DNA of 64,000 bases from assembly GCF_028548475.1 (NCBI RefSeq), contig NZ_JAQQLE010000003.1:62001-126000 (forward strand), read 5' to 3'. This stretch comes from Vogesella margarita (lineage in GTDB: Bacteria; Pseudomonadota; Gammaproteobacteria; Burkholderiales; Chromobacteriaceae). A program made the position numbers and the translations under genes. Shown in pieces: positions 48,507-57,361 of the stretch (position 1 is its first letter; each line of letters opens with the position of its first letter). The notes below the pieces were generated by a model. The model did not search any database. It had not been told where the DNA came from and saw only the letters and a list, made by a program, of their open reading frames with translations.

Positions 48507-48550
48507 ATGTAGCTATACCATAAAAAACATTTTATGTAGAATCAATGTAG
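48507..48550. promoter_or_regulatory. ATGTAG repeats and palindrome upstream of the recombinase trio
   Basis: ATGTAG occurs three times (48507-48512, 48534-48539, 48545-48550). CATAAAA (48519-48525) pairs with TTTTATG (48530-48536). The AT-rich block lies just before the first recombinase gene and may hold its promoter, a regulator site or the element's recombination site. Function is inferred from position only. Confidence 0.4.
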
Positions 48551-48581
48551 TGCCACATAGGTGCAGGGTTGAGGTGATGTA

Positions 48582-49982
48582 ATGTTCGTAACTGTCAAAG
48601 CACGCGTCTACTCCGATGCCACGGGCGTCTACACAGAGATTCCCGCCTTGCTGACGCCGGCCGGCGTGCTGGAGCCACTGCTCGACTATTGCCTCCACCG
48701 CAGCCACGACCGCAGCCTTACCTGGATGACAAAAGTTATTCGTTCAGTACGAATATTCCTTGAGTACCTTCAGGCCAACCCCGAAGAGTGTGAAGGCTTC
48801 CGCCTGTTCCAGAACTTCGCCCAACGGCTATACACCGGAACCTTCAGCCGCGAGACGGGACTTGACCCGAGTAACCTTTGCTGGGCACCTCGTTCGCCAC
48901 ACGACGCTTCACACATCGTCACCCACCTCTCCGACTTCTTCGACTGGCTCGGCGAAATGCGTCCCGAGGCTGCAAAGCTTAATCCCCGCTACGCCGGGGG
49001 TGCCTTTGACCGGCAAGCTGACGAGGCGGCCTATCAGTACCGACGCAACCGCGCTTTTCTTGGACACACCTGGGCAGCCAACGCATCCCCCGCAGCAACT
49101 GGGCACCGGGTACGCAGCCAACGTCTGCCCAAGGTCGAAAAAGGAGAGCCTCCCGCCTTCCCAGAAGAGCGCTTCGAGGAGTTGCTGGTCAAGGGATTCC
49201 GTGCGGCCGGGCGACAGGACTACCGTGGCATGCTCATTACCCTGCTCTTGCACGGCGCAGGGTTCCGTGAGTCTGAGCCCTTCCATCTCTACATACAGGA
49301 TGTGGTGCCAAACCCTGCCAACCCCCGCGAGGTGGTGGTCCGCATTCACCACCCCAGTCACGGTGCAGCCCCGGCGGATTGGCGCGACGAACAGGGTCGG
49401 CCACGCAAGGGGAATCGGGCTGAATACCTCTCCAGTGCCTTTGGCCTCGCACCACGTAACGAACTCCTGGCAAGCCAGCATGCAGGCTGGAAGGGAGGCA
49501 TGCACGACGGCCCTTATTACAAGCAGGCGTATTGGTTCCTGCCGGAGTATGGCGAGTGGTTCCTGCAACTTTGGCACCGCTATCTGGAGCAAGTCGCTCG
49601 TTTCGACCGCGACCACCCCTTCGCATTCATCAACCTGACCCGCGAGCCGGCCGGCGGGATGTACTGCCTTAGCCAGTACAACAAGGCCCATGCCGCCGCC
49701 TGCGAGCGTATCGGCCTTTCGGTCAGCAAAGCGCTGGGTACGACGCCCCACGGTCACCGCCACGCCTATGGCCGGCGCCTCATGAATGCGGGTATCGATA
49801 AGGCGCTCATCCGCCGCTTCATGCACCACGCCTCGCCAGTAAGTCAGGAAGTCTACACCCAGCCGAACACCCGCGAGGCGCTGGCGGCGCTGGCGGCTGC
49901 GGCTCAACGGCTTCGGACCACACACACCCTTACGCCGGCTACCTCCGGCCTGTTGCTCCCAGGGATGGGACCTAACGACTGA
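48582..49982 (+). CDS. gmtY: Tyrosine recombinase, GmtY-like (first gene of the recombinase trio)
   Basis: Predicted site-specific recombinase that moves the element. The 466-residue product has a core-binding N-terminal region and a C-terminal tyrosine-recombinase domain. The catalytic set is visible: Arg229 in GFRESE, His390 and Arg393 in HGHR, His415/416 in MHHASP, and nucleophile Tyr425 in EVYTQP. GAGGTG precedes the ATG. The order of a YR gene, a larger YR gene and a small third gene fits the gamma-mobile-trio and also resembles TnpA-TnpB-TnpC of Tn554. Naming is from gene order and sequence impression; homology was not computed. Confidence 0.72.
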   Translation: MFVTVKARVYSDATGVYTEIPALLTPAGVLEPLLDYCLHRSHDRSLTWMTKVIRSVRIFLEYLQANPEECEGFRLFQNFAQRLYTGTFSRETGLDPSNLCWAPRSPHDASHIVTHLSDFFDWLGEMRPEAAKLNPRYAGGAFDRQADEAAYQYRRNRAFLGHTWAANASPAATGHRVRSQRLPKVEKGEPPAFPEERFEELLVKGFRAAGRQDYRGMLITLLLHGAGFRESEPFHLYIQDVVPNPANPREVVVRIHHPSHGAAPADWRDEQGRPRKGNRAEYLSSAFGLAPRNELLASQHAGWKGGMHDGPYYKQAYWFLPEYGEWFLQLWHRYLEQVARFDRDHPFAFINLTREPAGGMYCLSQYNKAHAAACERIGLSVSKALGTTPHGHRHAYGRRLMNAGIDKALIRRFMHHASPVSQEVYTQPNTREALAALAAAAQRLRTTHTLTPATSGLLLPGMGPND

Positions 49983-49991
49983 GGATTCGCC

Positions 49992-52589
49992 ATGATCGAA
50001 AAGAAGAAAACGTCCGAATCGGAAGCCGCTACCCTCCCAGCACTCAAGAAAAAAGGGATTAAGCGCGAGACGGACGCCTCCCTCGGGTGGGTTGCGCGGG
50101 AGTATCCGCAGCTCGAACCGTGGCGCGTTCTGGCGGTCGCGTGGCTGCAAGGCGAAACGCGCGGGGTTAGCGACCGGCTCGCGGCGCTGGTGGCTTTCTT
50201 AGAGCGCTACCTCGTCCAGCAATCCTTACCGCTCGACCCAGCAGTGTTCCTGGCGCGCACCACCGTTCTGCCCGACTTCTACCGGACGGCATGCCCTGAT
50301 TCGGCGGGAGGCATCAAATACAACAACTATACCCATGCCTTCCTGCATTTCGTGCTGCTGCGCGACTTCAGCGAAGCCACCGACCATGGCCAGCCGGTGG
50401 TCTCGCCGGCTTTCCACAATCCGGTGCCCCGGATGTCCACCGGCAGCCTGCCTCGGCGCGACGAGAGCGTGCATTCCCCGCTCCCTTACGGCTACATCGA
50501 CGAGCTACGCCAGATGCTGGCGGCGGGGCCGCACTTCCGTGACTGGCAGTGGGCGCAGGCTGCGTTAGGTCGCGAAATAGGCTCACGCGGGACTACCGCG
50601 CCCGACTGGTTCGAGGTGACCGAGGAACAGATTGACCTAAACGACCCGGACTGCGTGTGGCGCGAGCGCCCGATGAGGAACGGAACGCGCCTGGAAATGT
50701 GGAGCCCGGTGCGCTGGGTGGCACTCCTGACCAAGCTCATCCTGCCGCTACGCACCTTTCAGGTACGGATGCTCGACTCGGGCGAAGCGGATACCTGGCG
50801 TTACGCAGACGGCGACTGGGCATTGAACTCAAGCCGGCTCGCACAAGGAAGCGAACGGCGTCCCCTGCAACAGGGGGTGTTTCGCCGCAGCGCGCCGCTC
50901 GCCGATGGCGAGGCGGTCCCGACCGTGCTCTACATCAACACCAACAAGACCGCGGACATCGCCAAGTCGGGTCCCGAGAAGGGCTACGTGTTGCCGTGGT
51001 CCTTCGGCGGGCCGGTGCATCAGGATGTCTTTTACTGGCTGGAGAAGTTGCGCAACTGGCAGGAGAAGTACAACCCAGTCTCTCGGCGAACGTCGTGGTC
51101 GGAACTGGATGGTCGCCACCTCAATGCGAAGAGTGATGTACAGCTAGCGAGCTACCCCGACGCCTGTTTCCTCTTCCGCCTGCCAGAAGCACGCGACGGC
51201 GAACATAATTTCCCCCTGTCGGATAAGCTGATGTTCTCAGGCTGGTTCCGCCTGCTTGAAGCACTGGAATTGCGACTGGCTGACCGGAGAGAGACCCATA
51301 GCAACGGCACACCGATTTGCTTCCTGCCGCCGCGGGAAGAGCAGAACAATGGCCAGACGACCCTGTTTCCTTTGCACAGCCTACGCGTCTCCCTCATCAC
51401 CGCATTGGCGCTCGAAGGTCAGGTGCCGTTTCCCATCCTGCAAAAGCTGGTTGGCCACAGCCGCCTGCTGATGACGCTCTACTACACCAAGCCCGGCGCG
51501 ACGCATGTCCGCGACGTACTGCTTGGTGCCGCCGAGCGACTGGAGGCGGCCAAGGACGCAAGCATCCAGAACTTCTTGCTCGACACCGAGCACAAGGTCC
51601 TGCTGGAGCAGGCCATCTGCAACAGCGTACCCTCACTCGCGGCTGCCATTCCGCAGCATCCGGCGGCGCGTAACCCGGTGGGTTGGATGCCGATGCACCA
51701 CGGACTCTGTCTGGTTGGTGGCAATACCAGCGAGGCTGAAGACAACAGTTGCGTGGGCGGCTGCTACAACGGCGGGCCAAACCTTGGCTCAGCTTCAGCC
51801 CCCAAATACGGGCCGGTGCCGGGCGGTAGCCGTAATTGCGTGCGATGCCGCTGGTTTGTGACCGCGCCGCATTACCTGCCGGCACTGGCCGCCCACTTCA
51901 ACACGCTCGGCTACCACTTCGACGAGGCGCGCAACGCCTGCCTGGCCCGTGAAAATGACCTACAGGCCCTGAAGAAGGACAAAGTCGATGCGGAAGAGGC
52001 CGGTCAGCCCTTCGCCCGGCTGGATGCCTACCGGCAGGCTGAGCGGCTGTGGGAGAGCGCGATGAAGCGCTTTAGCGACCTGGCTGAAGACCTGGTGGCC
52101 TGTTGGCGCCTCATCGAACGCTGTAAGGCGGCACTCGAAGCACGCAATAGTGACGGCATGCAATTGGTGGCCGCCGGCACCCTCTGCGATGTGCAGACAG
52201 TCTTCGAGGAAACCGAGTCGGAGTTGCTGCAACTCGCTGGCGTCTGCGAAAACGTCGAAATCTACCCTGACCTAGAGCCGGGCAAGGCGGTGTTTCGCCG
52301 CAGCCAGCTCCTTGATGCCGTCCTCTATCGCGACGATTTGCCACCTGTGTTTATGCTGCTGAGTGAAGACGAGCAGCTACGCGTCGGTAATGCCTTCATG
52401 CGCCATCTCGCTACACAGATGAATCCGCAGAACCCTGCGCTTGGCCAGCGTGAAGTGATTGGCCTGATGGATGCGGGCGTGCGCCTCAGTGAGCACTTTG
52501 ACCTCGACCTTGCCACGCTGCTGCCCGCGTCCAATCGTGCACAAGCGTTCCCGCTCGGGCGCCAGACCCTTCTTGGGAGTGATGAATGA
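49992..52589 (+). CDS. gmtZ: Large tyrosine recombinase, GmtZ-like (second gene of the trio)
   Basis: The 865-residue product has an N-terminal helical region (about 1-240) and a tyrosine-recombinase core with His462 and Arg465 (HSLR), His489 (GHSRLLM) and Tyr497/498 (YYTKPG). A C-terminal part of about 360 residues follows. This part has several cysteines that could form a zinc site (GLC near 576, SCVGGC, NCVRCRWF), followed by helices. It starts nine bases after the first recombinase gene. The unusual size and cysteine-rich tail set it apart from ordinary integrases and fit GmtZ or TnpB-type partners. Confidence 0.72.
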   Translation: MIEKKKTSESEAATLPALKKKGIKRETDASLGWVAREYPQLEPWRVLAVAWLQGETRGVSDRLAALVAFLERYLVQQSLPLDPAVFLARTTVLPDFYRTACPDSAGGIKYNNYTHAFLHFVLLRDFSEATDHGQPVVSPAFHNPVPRMSTGSLPRRDESVHSPLPYGYIDELRQMLAAGPHFRDWQWAQAALGREIGSRGTTAPDWFEVTEEQIDLNDPDCVWRERPMRNGTRLEMWSPVRWVALLTKLILPLRTFQVRMLDSGEADTWRYADGDWALNSSRLAQGSERRPLQQGVFRRSAPLADGEAVPTVLYINTNKTADIAKSGPEKGYVLPWSFGGPVHQDVFYWLEKLRNWQEKYNPVSRRTSWSELDGRHLNAKSDVQLASYPDACFLFRLPEARDGEHNFPLSDKLMFSGWFRLLEALELRLADRRETHSNGTPICFLPPREEQNNGQTTLFPLHSLRVSLITALALEGQVPFPILQKLVGHSRLLMTLYYTKPGATHVRDVLLGAAERLEAAKDASIQNFLLDTEHKVLLEQAICNSVPSLAAAIPQHPAARNPVGWMPMHHGLCLVGGNTSEAEDNSCVGGCYNGGPNLGSASAPKYGPVPGGSRNCVRCRWFVTAPHYLPALAAHFNTLGYHFDEARNACLARENDLQALKKDKVDAEEAGQPFARLDAYRQAERLWESAMKRFSDLAEDLVACWRLIERCKAALEARNSDGMQLVAAGTLCDVQTVFEETESELLQLAGVCENVEIYPDLEPGKAVFRRSQLLDAVLYRDDLPPVFMLLSEDEQLRVGNAFMRHLATQMNPQNPALGQREVIGLMDAGVRLSEHFDLDLATLLPASNRAQAFPLGRQTLLGSDE

Positions 52590-53248
52590 GTAGTAGAACT
52601 GATATCCACCCGGATGCGGTACTGGAGTCGCTGCTTTCAAAGGCCGAGCGCTCGAACCGCCGCAACAATCTGACGAGAATGCACGAGCTTTGCCGCAAGC
52701 AAAATGAAGCGGGTTCGCGCGACTTCTCGCTATCGGCTATCGGCCGCTTGGTCGAGGCCGAAGGCATCATGAAGGGCCGGGCCCTCTACAACGCCCAGTC
52801 TGCCGACTACAAAGCGCTCATCGAAGCCTGGGCAGCCTACGCTGGGCCGCCAGCCCCCAAGCCGACCAAGACACTGGCGAGTCATGATTACTTAATGCGT
52901 ATCGAGGACCCCGCCATTCGCTCCATCATGCAGGCCATCATCAGCGAGCGAGACAAGCTGAAGGCGCAGCTCAACACCCTCAAAGCCAACACACAGGTGA
53001 CCGTGGACCGACGCCCGCTGGGTGCCACAGTTTCTGCTGCGCCCGGAATGCAGCCGGTGACCGTGCTCGCGCTATCAGCACAGCTAACACCCTCCGAACG
53101 CGAAGCCTTGCAGAAGGCAGTTTCCCCAGCCTATCTGGAAGAACGTGGCCTGCGGGAAGGCAGCCATGGCGAAATCGTTAACGAGCGCGGTCGGACGGTG
53201 TTCGAGGTCGGCTTTGCTCGAGCAATTCGCAAGGTGCTGGGTGACTGA
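52586..53248 (+). CDS. gmtX: GmtX-like accessory protein (third gene of the trio)
   Basis: Small accessory protein without recombinase residues. The 220-residue product has an N-terminal region (HPDAVLESLLSKAERSNRRN) and a likely helix-turn-helix near residues 45-65 (FSLSAIGRLVEAEG, with a GRALYN helix). A coiled-coil segment (around 110-130, SERDKLKAQLNTLK) and a C-terminal domain follow. It overlaps the second gene by four bases (ATGA), so all three are one operon. In known trios the third protein is required with the recombinases, but its action is unclear. Assignment rests on order, size and general resemblance. Confidence 0.65.
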   Translation: MSSRTDIHPDAVLESLLSKAERSNRRNNLTRMHELCRKQNEAGSRDFSLSAIGRLVEAEGIMKGRALYNAQSADYKALIEAWAAYAGPPAPKPTKTLASHDYLMRIEDPAIRSIMQAIISERDKLKAQLNTLKANTQVTVDRRPLGATVSAAPGMQPVTVLALSAQLTPSEREALQKAVSPAYLEERGLREGSHGEIVNERGRTVFEVGFARAIRKVLGD

Positions 53249-53603
53249 AATGATGGCAACTGCCTCCAGGCGAATGCAGGTCTGGGGGGCCCTTTTGGCT
53301 GCACGGCTAGTAGTTGCCGTTCAGCAGATTGGCAGAGCAGTCATTTGAACAGCAGCTGCACTCTGATACCTGACGGAAGCCTTACGCGTACAACTCGGCC
53401 AAAGCAGACGGTCACAGACATTGTGACTACGTCCGCTTCAGACTTCAAACGGCTGTTCAAAAGAAAAAAGACCGGCGTTGCTTCTCGTGCGTAGACTGAG
53501 TACCAAATATTTGCGCGATTAAAGAAGACTCCGCTCTTTAGCCTGTTGCTACAGCCGGTTTACCATCACATCGCTTTAACTGTGAGTCAGCGCGGGCTGC
53601 GGC
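53249..53603. other. Gene-free region after the recombinase trio
   Basis: These 355 bases have no supported gene and no cargo. They should contain the right part of the mobile element. No convincing direct repeat with the left side was found. Confidence 0.4.
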
Positions 53604-54920
53604 TTACTCGATCGGTCGACCGGCTGTTTCGCGCACCATCGCCCAGCCAATCAGCGACAGCAGCCCGCAGCCGATGACATACAGCGCCGGTGCATTCGGG
53701 TTGTCAGTCAGGCGGATCAGTCCGGTGGCGATGAACTGTGCGAAGCCGCCGAACAGCAGCACCCCGATACAGTAAACCAGTGACATGCCGGTAGCGCGTA
53801 CCCGCCGCGGGAACAACTCGGGCAGGATGACGACCGAAGGCACAGTGTGTAGCACTTGTATCAGCGCCAGGCCGGCAGTGACTGTCAGTAGGGTTGGTAG
53901 TGTGGGATGGGCATTCAACAGCACGAATGCCGGATAAATGATCGCCAGCAGGGCCAGGCGGGGCCACAGGATGGACGGTTTGCGCCCGATGCGATCGGAA
54001 AGTATGCCTGCCAGTGGTGCCATCAGCATCGATACCACCGCGCCGGTCAGCCCGGCCCACATTGCCAGCTTGAGCGGCATGCCCAGCACCGTGGCGGCAT
54101 AGTTGGTCAGGTAGTTGAGGATGATGTAATTAGCGGCGGTGCCGCCAATCACCAGCAGGACGCCGGCTACCAGCTGGCGGCGATACGGCCCGAAGACTTC
54201 CGCTACGCTACCCAGTCCTTCGGATGCATTGGAGGTATCGGCGGTTTCGTGCAGATGCCGCCGGATGTACAGGCCGGCCGGTACCACCAGCATGCCCAGT
54301 ACAAACGGAATCCGCCAGCCCCAGCTTTCCAGCGCCTCGGTTGACAGGAAGTTCGTCAGCGCCAGCCCGCACACCGAGCCCAGCAGAATGCTCAGCGACT
54401 GGCTGAATAGCTGCCAGCTGCCGTAGTAGCCGCGGGAGTTGTCGTCGGCATATTCGAGCAGCAGCGATGTCGAGGCGCCAAGTTCGCCGCCAATGGCGAA
54501 GCCTTGCAGCAGCCGGCCGACCACAATCAGCACCGGTGCCGCCAGCCCGATCTGTGCATAGCTCGGGGTCACCACGAAAATAGCGGAGCCAAGCGCCATC
54601 AGCCAGAGCGTCAGCATGAGCGCCGGTTTGCGCCCGGCACGGTCGGCATAGGCGCCGATAACGATACCGCCCAAAGGGCGTGCAGCGAAGCCGACGCCGA
54701 ACGTCGCCAGAGACAGCATCAGCTGGCCAAAGGCGGAGTCAACCGGGAAGTACAGCCGGCCGATCAGGGTGGCAAAAAAGGTGTAGACGGTGAAGTCGAA
54801 GAACTCCAGGCCATTACCCAGGGTAATGGCGGCGATGGAGCGCACGCTGGCGCGCTTTTTGCCCGGGCGGTCGAGTGTGCGTCCGACGGCTTGAGCCGGC
54901 GTAGTGAGGCTGGTAGACAT
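53604..54920 (-). CDS. MFS transporter, metabolite:H+ symporter (MHS) family
   Basis: Inner-membrane proton symporter for organic acids, betaines or similar metabolites. The 438-residue product has about 12 helices and MHS hallmarks: GNGLEFFDFTVYTFFA in helix 1, AARPLGGIVIGAYADRAGRKPAL after helix 2, GFAIGGELGAS, and a second GILSDRIGRKP motif. It follows the M20 amidohydrolase gene on the same strand (109-base gap). It may therefore import the amidohydrolase substrate, for example an N-acyl amino acid. Confidence 0.9.
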   Translation of the reverse strand: MSTSLTTPAQAVGRTLDRPGKKRASVRSIAAITLGNGLEFFDFTVYTFFATLIGRLYFPVDSAFGQLMLSLATFGVGFAARPLGGIVIGAYADRAGRKPALMLTLWLMALGSAIFVVTPSYAQIGLAAPVLIVVGRLLQGFAIGGELGASTSLLLEYADDNSRGYYGSWQLFSQSLSILLGSVCGLALTNFLSTEALESWGWRIPFVLGMLVVPAGLYIRRHLHETADTSNASEGLGSVAEVFGPYRRQLVAGVLLVIGGTAANYIILNYLTNYAATVLGMPLKLAMWAGLTGAVVSMLMAPLAGILSDRIGRKPSILWPRLALLAIIYPAFVLLNAHPTLPTLLTVTAGLALIQVLHTVPSVVILPELFPRRVRATGMSLVYCIGVLLFGGFAQFIATGLIRLTDNPNAPALYVIGCGLLSLIGWAMVRETAGRPIE

Positions 54921-55029
54921 GATGGTAAGTTTCTCTTGGTTGACTTGGGGTCACTGCATTCAGGTGCTTTGTAATTGTTATGGTTGACCGGTCGCGGCTC
55001 TTTGGCTGATCCGGTCGGGGTAAAACTGA

Positions 55030-56199
55030 TCAGGCCAGAAACTGCTGGGTGAGCTTGACCCAGTAGGTCGCGCCCAGCGGCAGGATTTCATCGTTGAAGT
55101 CGTAACCCGGGTTATGCACCATGCAGCCCCCTTTGCCGTCGCCATTGCCGACAATCAGGTAGCAGCCGGGACATTGCTGCAGCAGGTAAGCGAAATCCTC
55201 GCTGCCGGTGAGCTGTGTCATGTTGTCGATCAGGCCGTCTTCGCCCAGCCAGTCGCGTGCCACGGCTTTGGCCAGTTCAGTCTCGGCGGCAGTGTTGACC
55301 AGCACCGGATAGCGCCGCTGGTAGTCGACCTCTGCCTGTGCGCCGAAGCTGGCGGCCTGGGCTTCGGCCAGGGCGGTAATGCGCTGTTGCAGCAGTTCGC
55401 GCACCGCCGGGTTGAGCGAGCGGATCGACAGCCGCATTTCGGCGTTATCCGGAATCACGTTCGGTGCCTGCCCGGCGACGATCGCACCCACGGTGACGAT
55501 GGCGGTTTCCAGCGGCGGCACATTGCGTGCCACCACGCTTTGCAGCGCCATGGTCAGCGAGGCGCAGACCACAACCGGGTCCACCGCTTCATGCGGCATG
55601 GCGCCGTGTCCGCCACAGCCCTTGATTTTGATGATGGCGCTATCCGACGAGGCCATGAAGGCGCCGGGCAGAAAGCCGAAGCGTCCGGTCGGGTAGCCCG
55701 GCATATTGTGCAGGGCAAAGACCGCATCGCACGGGAAGCGGTCGAATAGCCCGTCTTCCAGCATTTTCTGGGCACCGGCCAGGCCTTCTTCCGCCGGCTG
55801 GAAAATCAGATTGAGCGTGCCGTTGAAATCACGGTTGGCCGCAAGATACTTGGCGGCGGCCAGCAGGGTGGCGGTATGGCCATCATGGCCGCAGGCGTGC
55901 ATCTTGCCGGCATGGCGGCTGGCGTAGGGCAGCCCGGTGGCCTCGTCAATCGGCAGCGCGTCCATGTCGGCGCGCAAGCCCAGCCGTTTGTCACCATTAC
56001 CGTTTTTTAGCGTAGCGACCACGCCGGTGCCACCCAGGCCGCGGTGTACCTGGTAACCCCAGGCACTCAGACATTCGGCGACTAGATCGCTGGTGGCAAA
56101 CTCCTCGAAACCGAGCTCGGGGTGGGCGTGGATCTGATGGCGCAGTTCGACCATCTCTTTTTCGATGGCACGGATGCCTGGCAGGACCGGGTCTGTCAT
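55030..56199 (-). CDS. M20 family amidohydrolase (hippurate hydrolase-like)
   Basis: Metal-dependent amidohydrolase that removes an acyl group from N-acyl amino acids such as hippurate. The 389-residue product has the M20D metal-ligand set in LRADMDALP, KMHACGHDGHTA, FQPAEEGLAGAQ and ALHNMPGYPTG, plus the late TGSEDFAYL. The dimerisation domain (about 180-290) is present. The ATG at 56199 has GGAG nine bases upstream. The divergent LysR gene and the downstream MHS transporter form a compact substrate-induced cluster. Confidence 0.9.
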   Translation of the reverse strand: MTDPVLPGIRAIEKEMVELRHQIHAHPELGFEEFATSDLVAECLSAWGYQVHRGLGGTGVVATLKNGNGDKRLGLRADMDALPIDEATGLPYASRHAGKMHACGHDGHTATLLAAAKYLAANRDFNGTLNLIFQPAEEGLAGAQKMLEDGLFDRFPCDAVFALHNMPGYPTGRFGFLPGAFMASSDSAIIKIKGCGGHGAMPHEAVDPVVVCASLTMALQSVVARNVPPLETAIVTVGAIVAGQAPNVIPDNAEMRLSIRSLNPAVRELLQQRITALAEAQAASFGAQAEVDYQRRYPVLVNTAAETELAKAVARDWLGEDGLIDNMTQLTGSEDFAYLLQQCPGCYLIVGNGDGKGGCMVHNPGYDFNDEILPLGATYWVKLTQQFLA

Positions 56200-56324
56200 G
56201 TTGTGTCTCCTCGTTGCCGCCACAGGAAAGCGGGGCTGCTGAAAATCATCTTAATTGACGATTTTTTGTTTCGGGAGAACCAGTTTTGTTATCTTGATTA
56301 CCTAAGGTTGTCAGGGGGGGCGAG

Positions 56325-57278
56325 ATGAAACTTCATCAACTGCAGGCATTGGTGGCGATTGCCGATTGCGGCAGTATCCGTGGCGCGGCGCGCCGGCTTG
56401 GCCTGTCGCAGGCGGCGCTGACCAAAGCCGTGCGCGAGCTGGAGGCGCAGCAGCAGTTGCCGCTGCTGATCCGGCATGTCAGCGGTGTGACTTTCACGGA
56501 GTTTGGTGCGGCGCTGCTTAGCCATGCCCGGCTTGTCGTCGGCCAGCTGGAGCGGGCCGAGGCAGAGCTGTCGCTGCTGCGCGGCCATGCCGAAGGGCGC
56601 TTGAGCGTCGGTGTCACCCCCTTTATCGAGCTGACTTTTCTGCCCGCTGTGGTGCGCCGCTTTCGCGCCAAGATGCCGCATGTGCGGCTGGAGCTGTTCG
56701 AAGGCTTGTCGGCGGTGTCGCTGCCCAGGCTGCGCAACGGGGAGCTGGATTTTGTCGTCGCGCCCCACATTCCCGCCATGCCGGCACAGGAGTTCGAGTG
56801 CGAAGACTTGCTGCTGTACCAGAATGTGGTGATCGCCCGGCAAGGGCACCCGCTGGAAAACAGCAGCTCGCTGCACCAACTGCTGGAAGCGGACTGGGTG
56901 GTGAACTACAGCCCGACTTCCTACGAGCCGTTCATGCACAACCTGTTCTGGCAGCATGGCGCGCAGATCGATGAGCAGCGGCTGGTCAGGGCGCATTCCT
57001 TGACCCTGCTGCTATCGCTGGTGCGCCATGCCGACATGTTCAGTTACTGCCCCGAGCCGCTGCTGGTGGCGGAGCCGATGCTGGAGTGGATCCGGGTGAT
57101 GACGCTGGAGCAGCAGTTCGAAACCGGCAAGCTCGGCATCATCAGCCGGCGCGATACCACCCGCAGTGTGGCGGCAAAATGCTTTGTCGATTGTCTGATC
57201 CAGGAAATACGACGCTGCGCGCGCTCCGCAAGCGCGGTCGATTGCCGGCTCAGCGAGAAGCTGACGTTGCTGATCTGA
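56325..57278 (+). CDS. LysR-family regulator, divergent from the amidohydrolase
   Basis: The 317-residue product has the N-terminal winged helix-turn-helix (LQALVAIADCGSIRGAARRLGL, then SQAALTKAVREL) and a LysR effector domain. The 125-base divergent intergenic region with the amidohydrolase gene contains an AT-rich stretch that should carry both promoters. By analogy with other LysR pairs it probably activates the amidohydrolase-transporter genes in response to their substrate. Confidence 0.9.
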   Translation: MKLHQLQALVAIADCGSIRGAARRLGLSQAALTKAVRELEAQQQLPLLIRHVSGVTFTEFGAALLSHARLVVGQLERAEAELSLLRGHAEGRLSVGVTPFIELTFLPAVVRRFRAKMPHVRLELFEGLSAVSLPRLRNGELDFVVAPHIPAMPAQEFECEDLLLYQNVVIARQGHPLENSSSLHQLLEADWVVNYSPTSYEPFMHNLFWQHGAQIDEQRLVRAHSLTLLLSLVRHADMFSYCPEPLLVAEPMLEWIRVMTLEQQFETGKLGIISRRDTTRSVAAKCFVDCLIQEIRRCARSASAVDCRLSEKLTLLI

Positions 57279-57299
57279 CGGGGATCTGCCCGGAGAAAA

Positions 57300-57332
57300 A
57301 ACAGGGCAAACCATGACCGGGTTTGCCCTGTT
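57300..57332. terminator. Terminator between the LysR gene and the katG remnant
   Basis: Thirteen-base stem AACAGGGCAAACC / GGTTTGCCCTGTT with a seven-base loop, preceded by an A-run and followed by TT on the plus strand. Confidence 0.8.
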
Positions 57333-57361
57333 CGTTGCAGGTTGGCCGCAGGCGGCGCGGC

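Noticed and set aside
48582..53248. A RIT element (three tyrosine recombinases in a row)
   Set aside because: The third protein lacks the Arg, His-x-x-Arg and Tyr residues and is too small, so only two recombinases are present.
53145..53348. A 67-codon frame at the end of the trio
   Set aside because: It overlaps most of the end of the third gene in another frame, has no homology impression and no ribosome-binding site.
48392..53473. The 10-mer AAAAAAGACC on both sides of the trio (48392-48401 and 53464-53473) as an attachment repeat
   Set aside because: It is short and A-rich, and the sequences on either side do not match. Such a pair is expected by chance.
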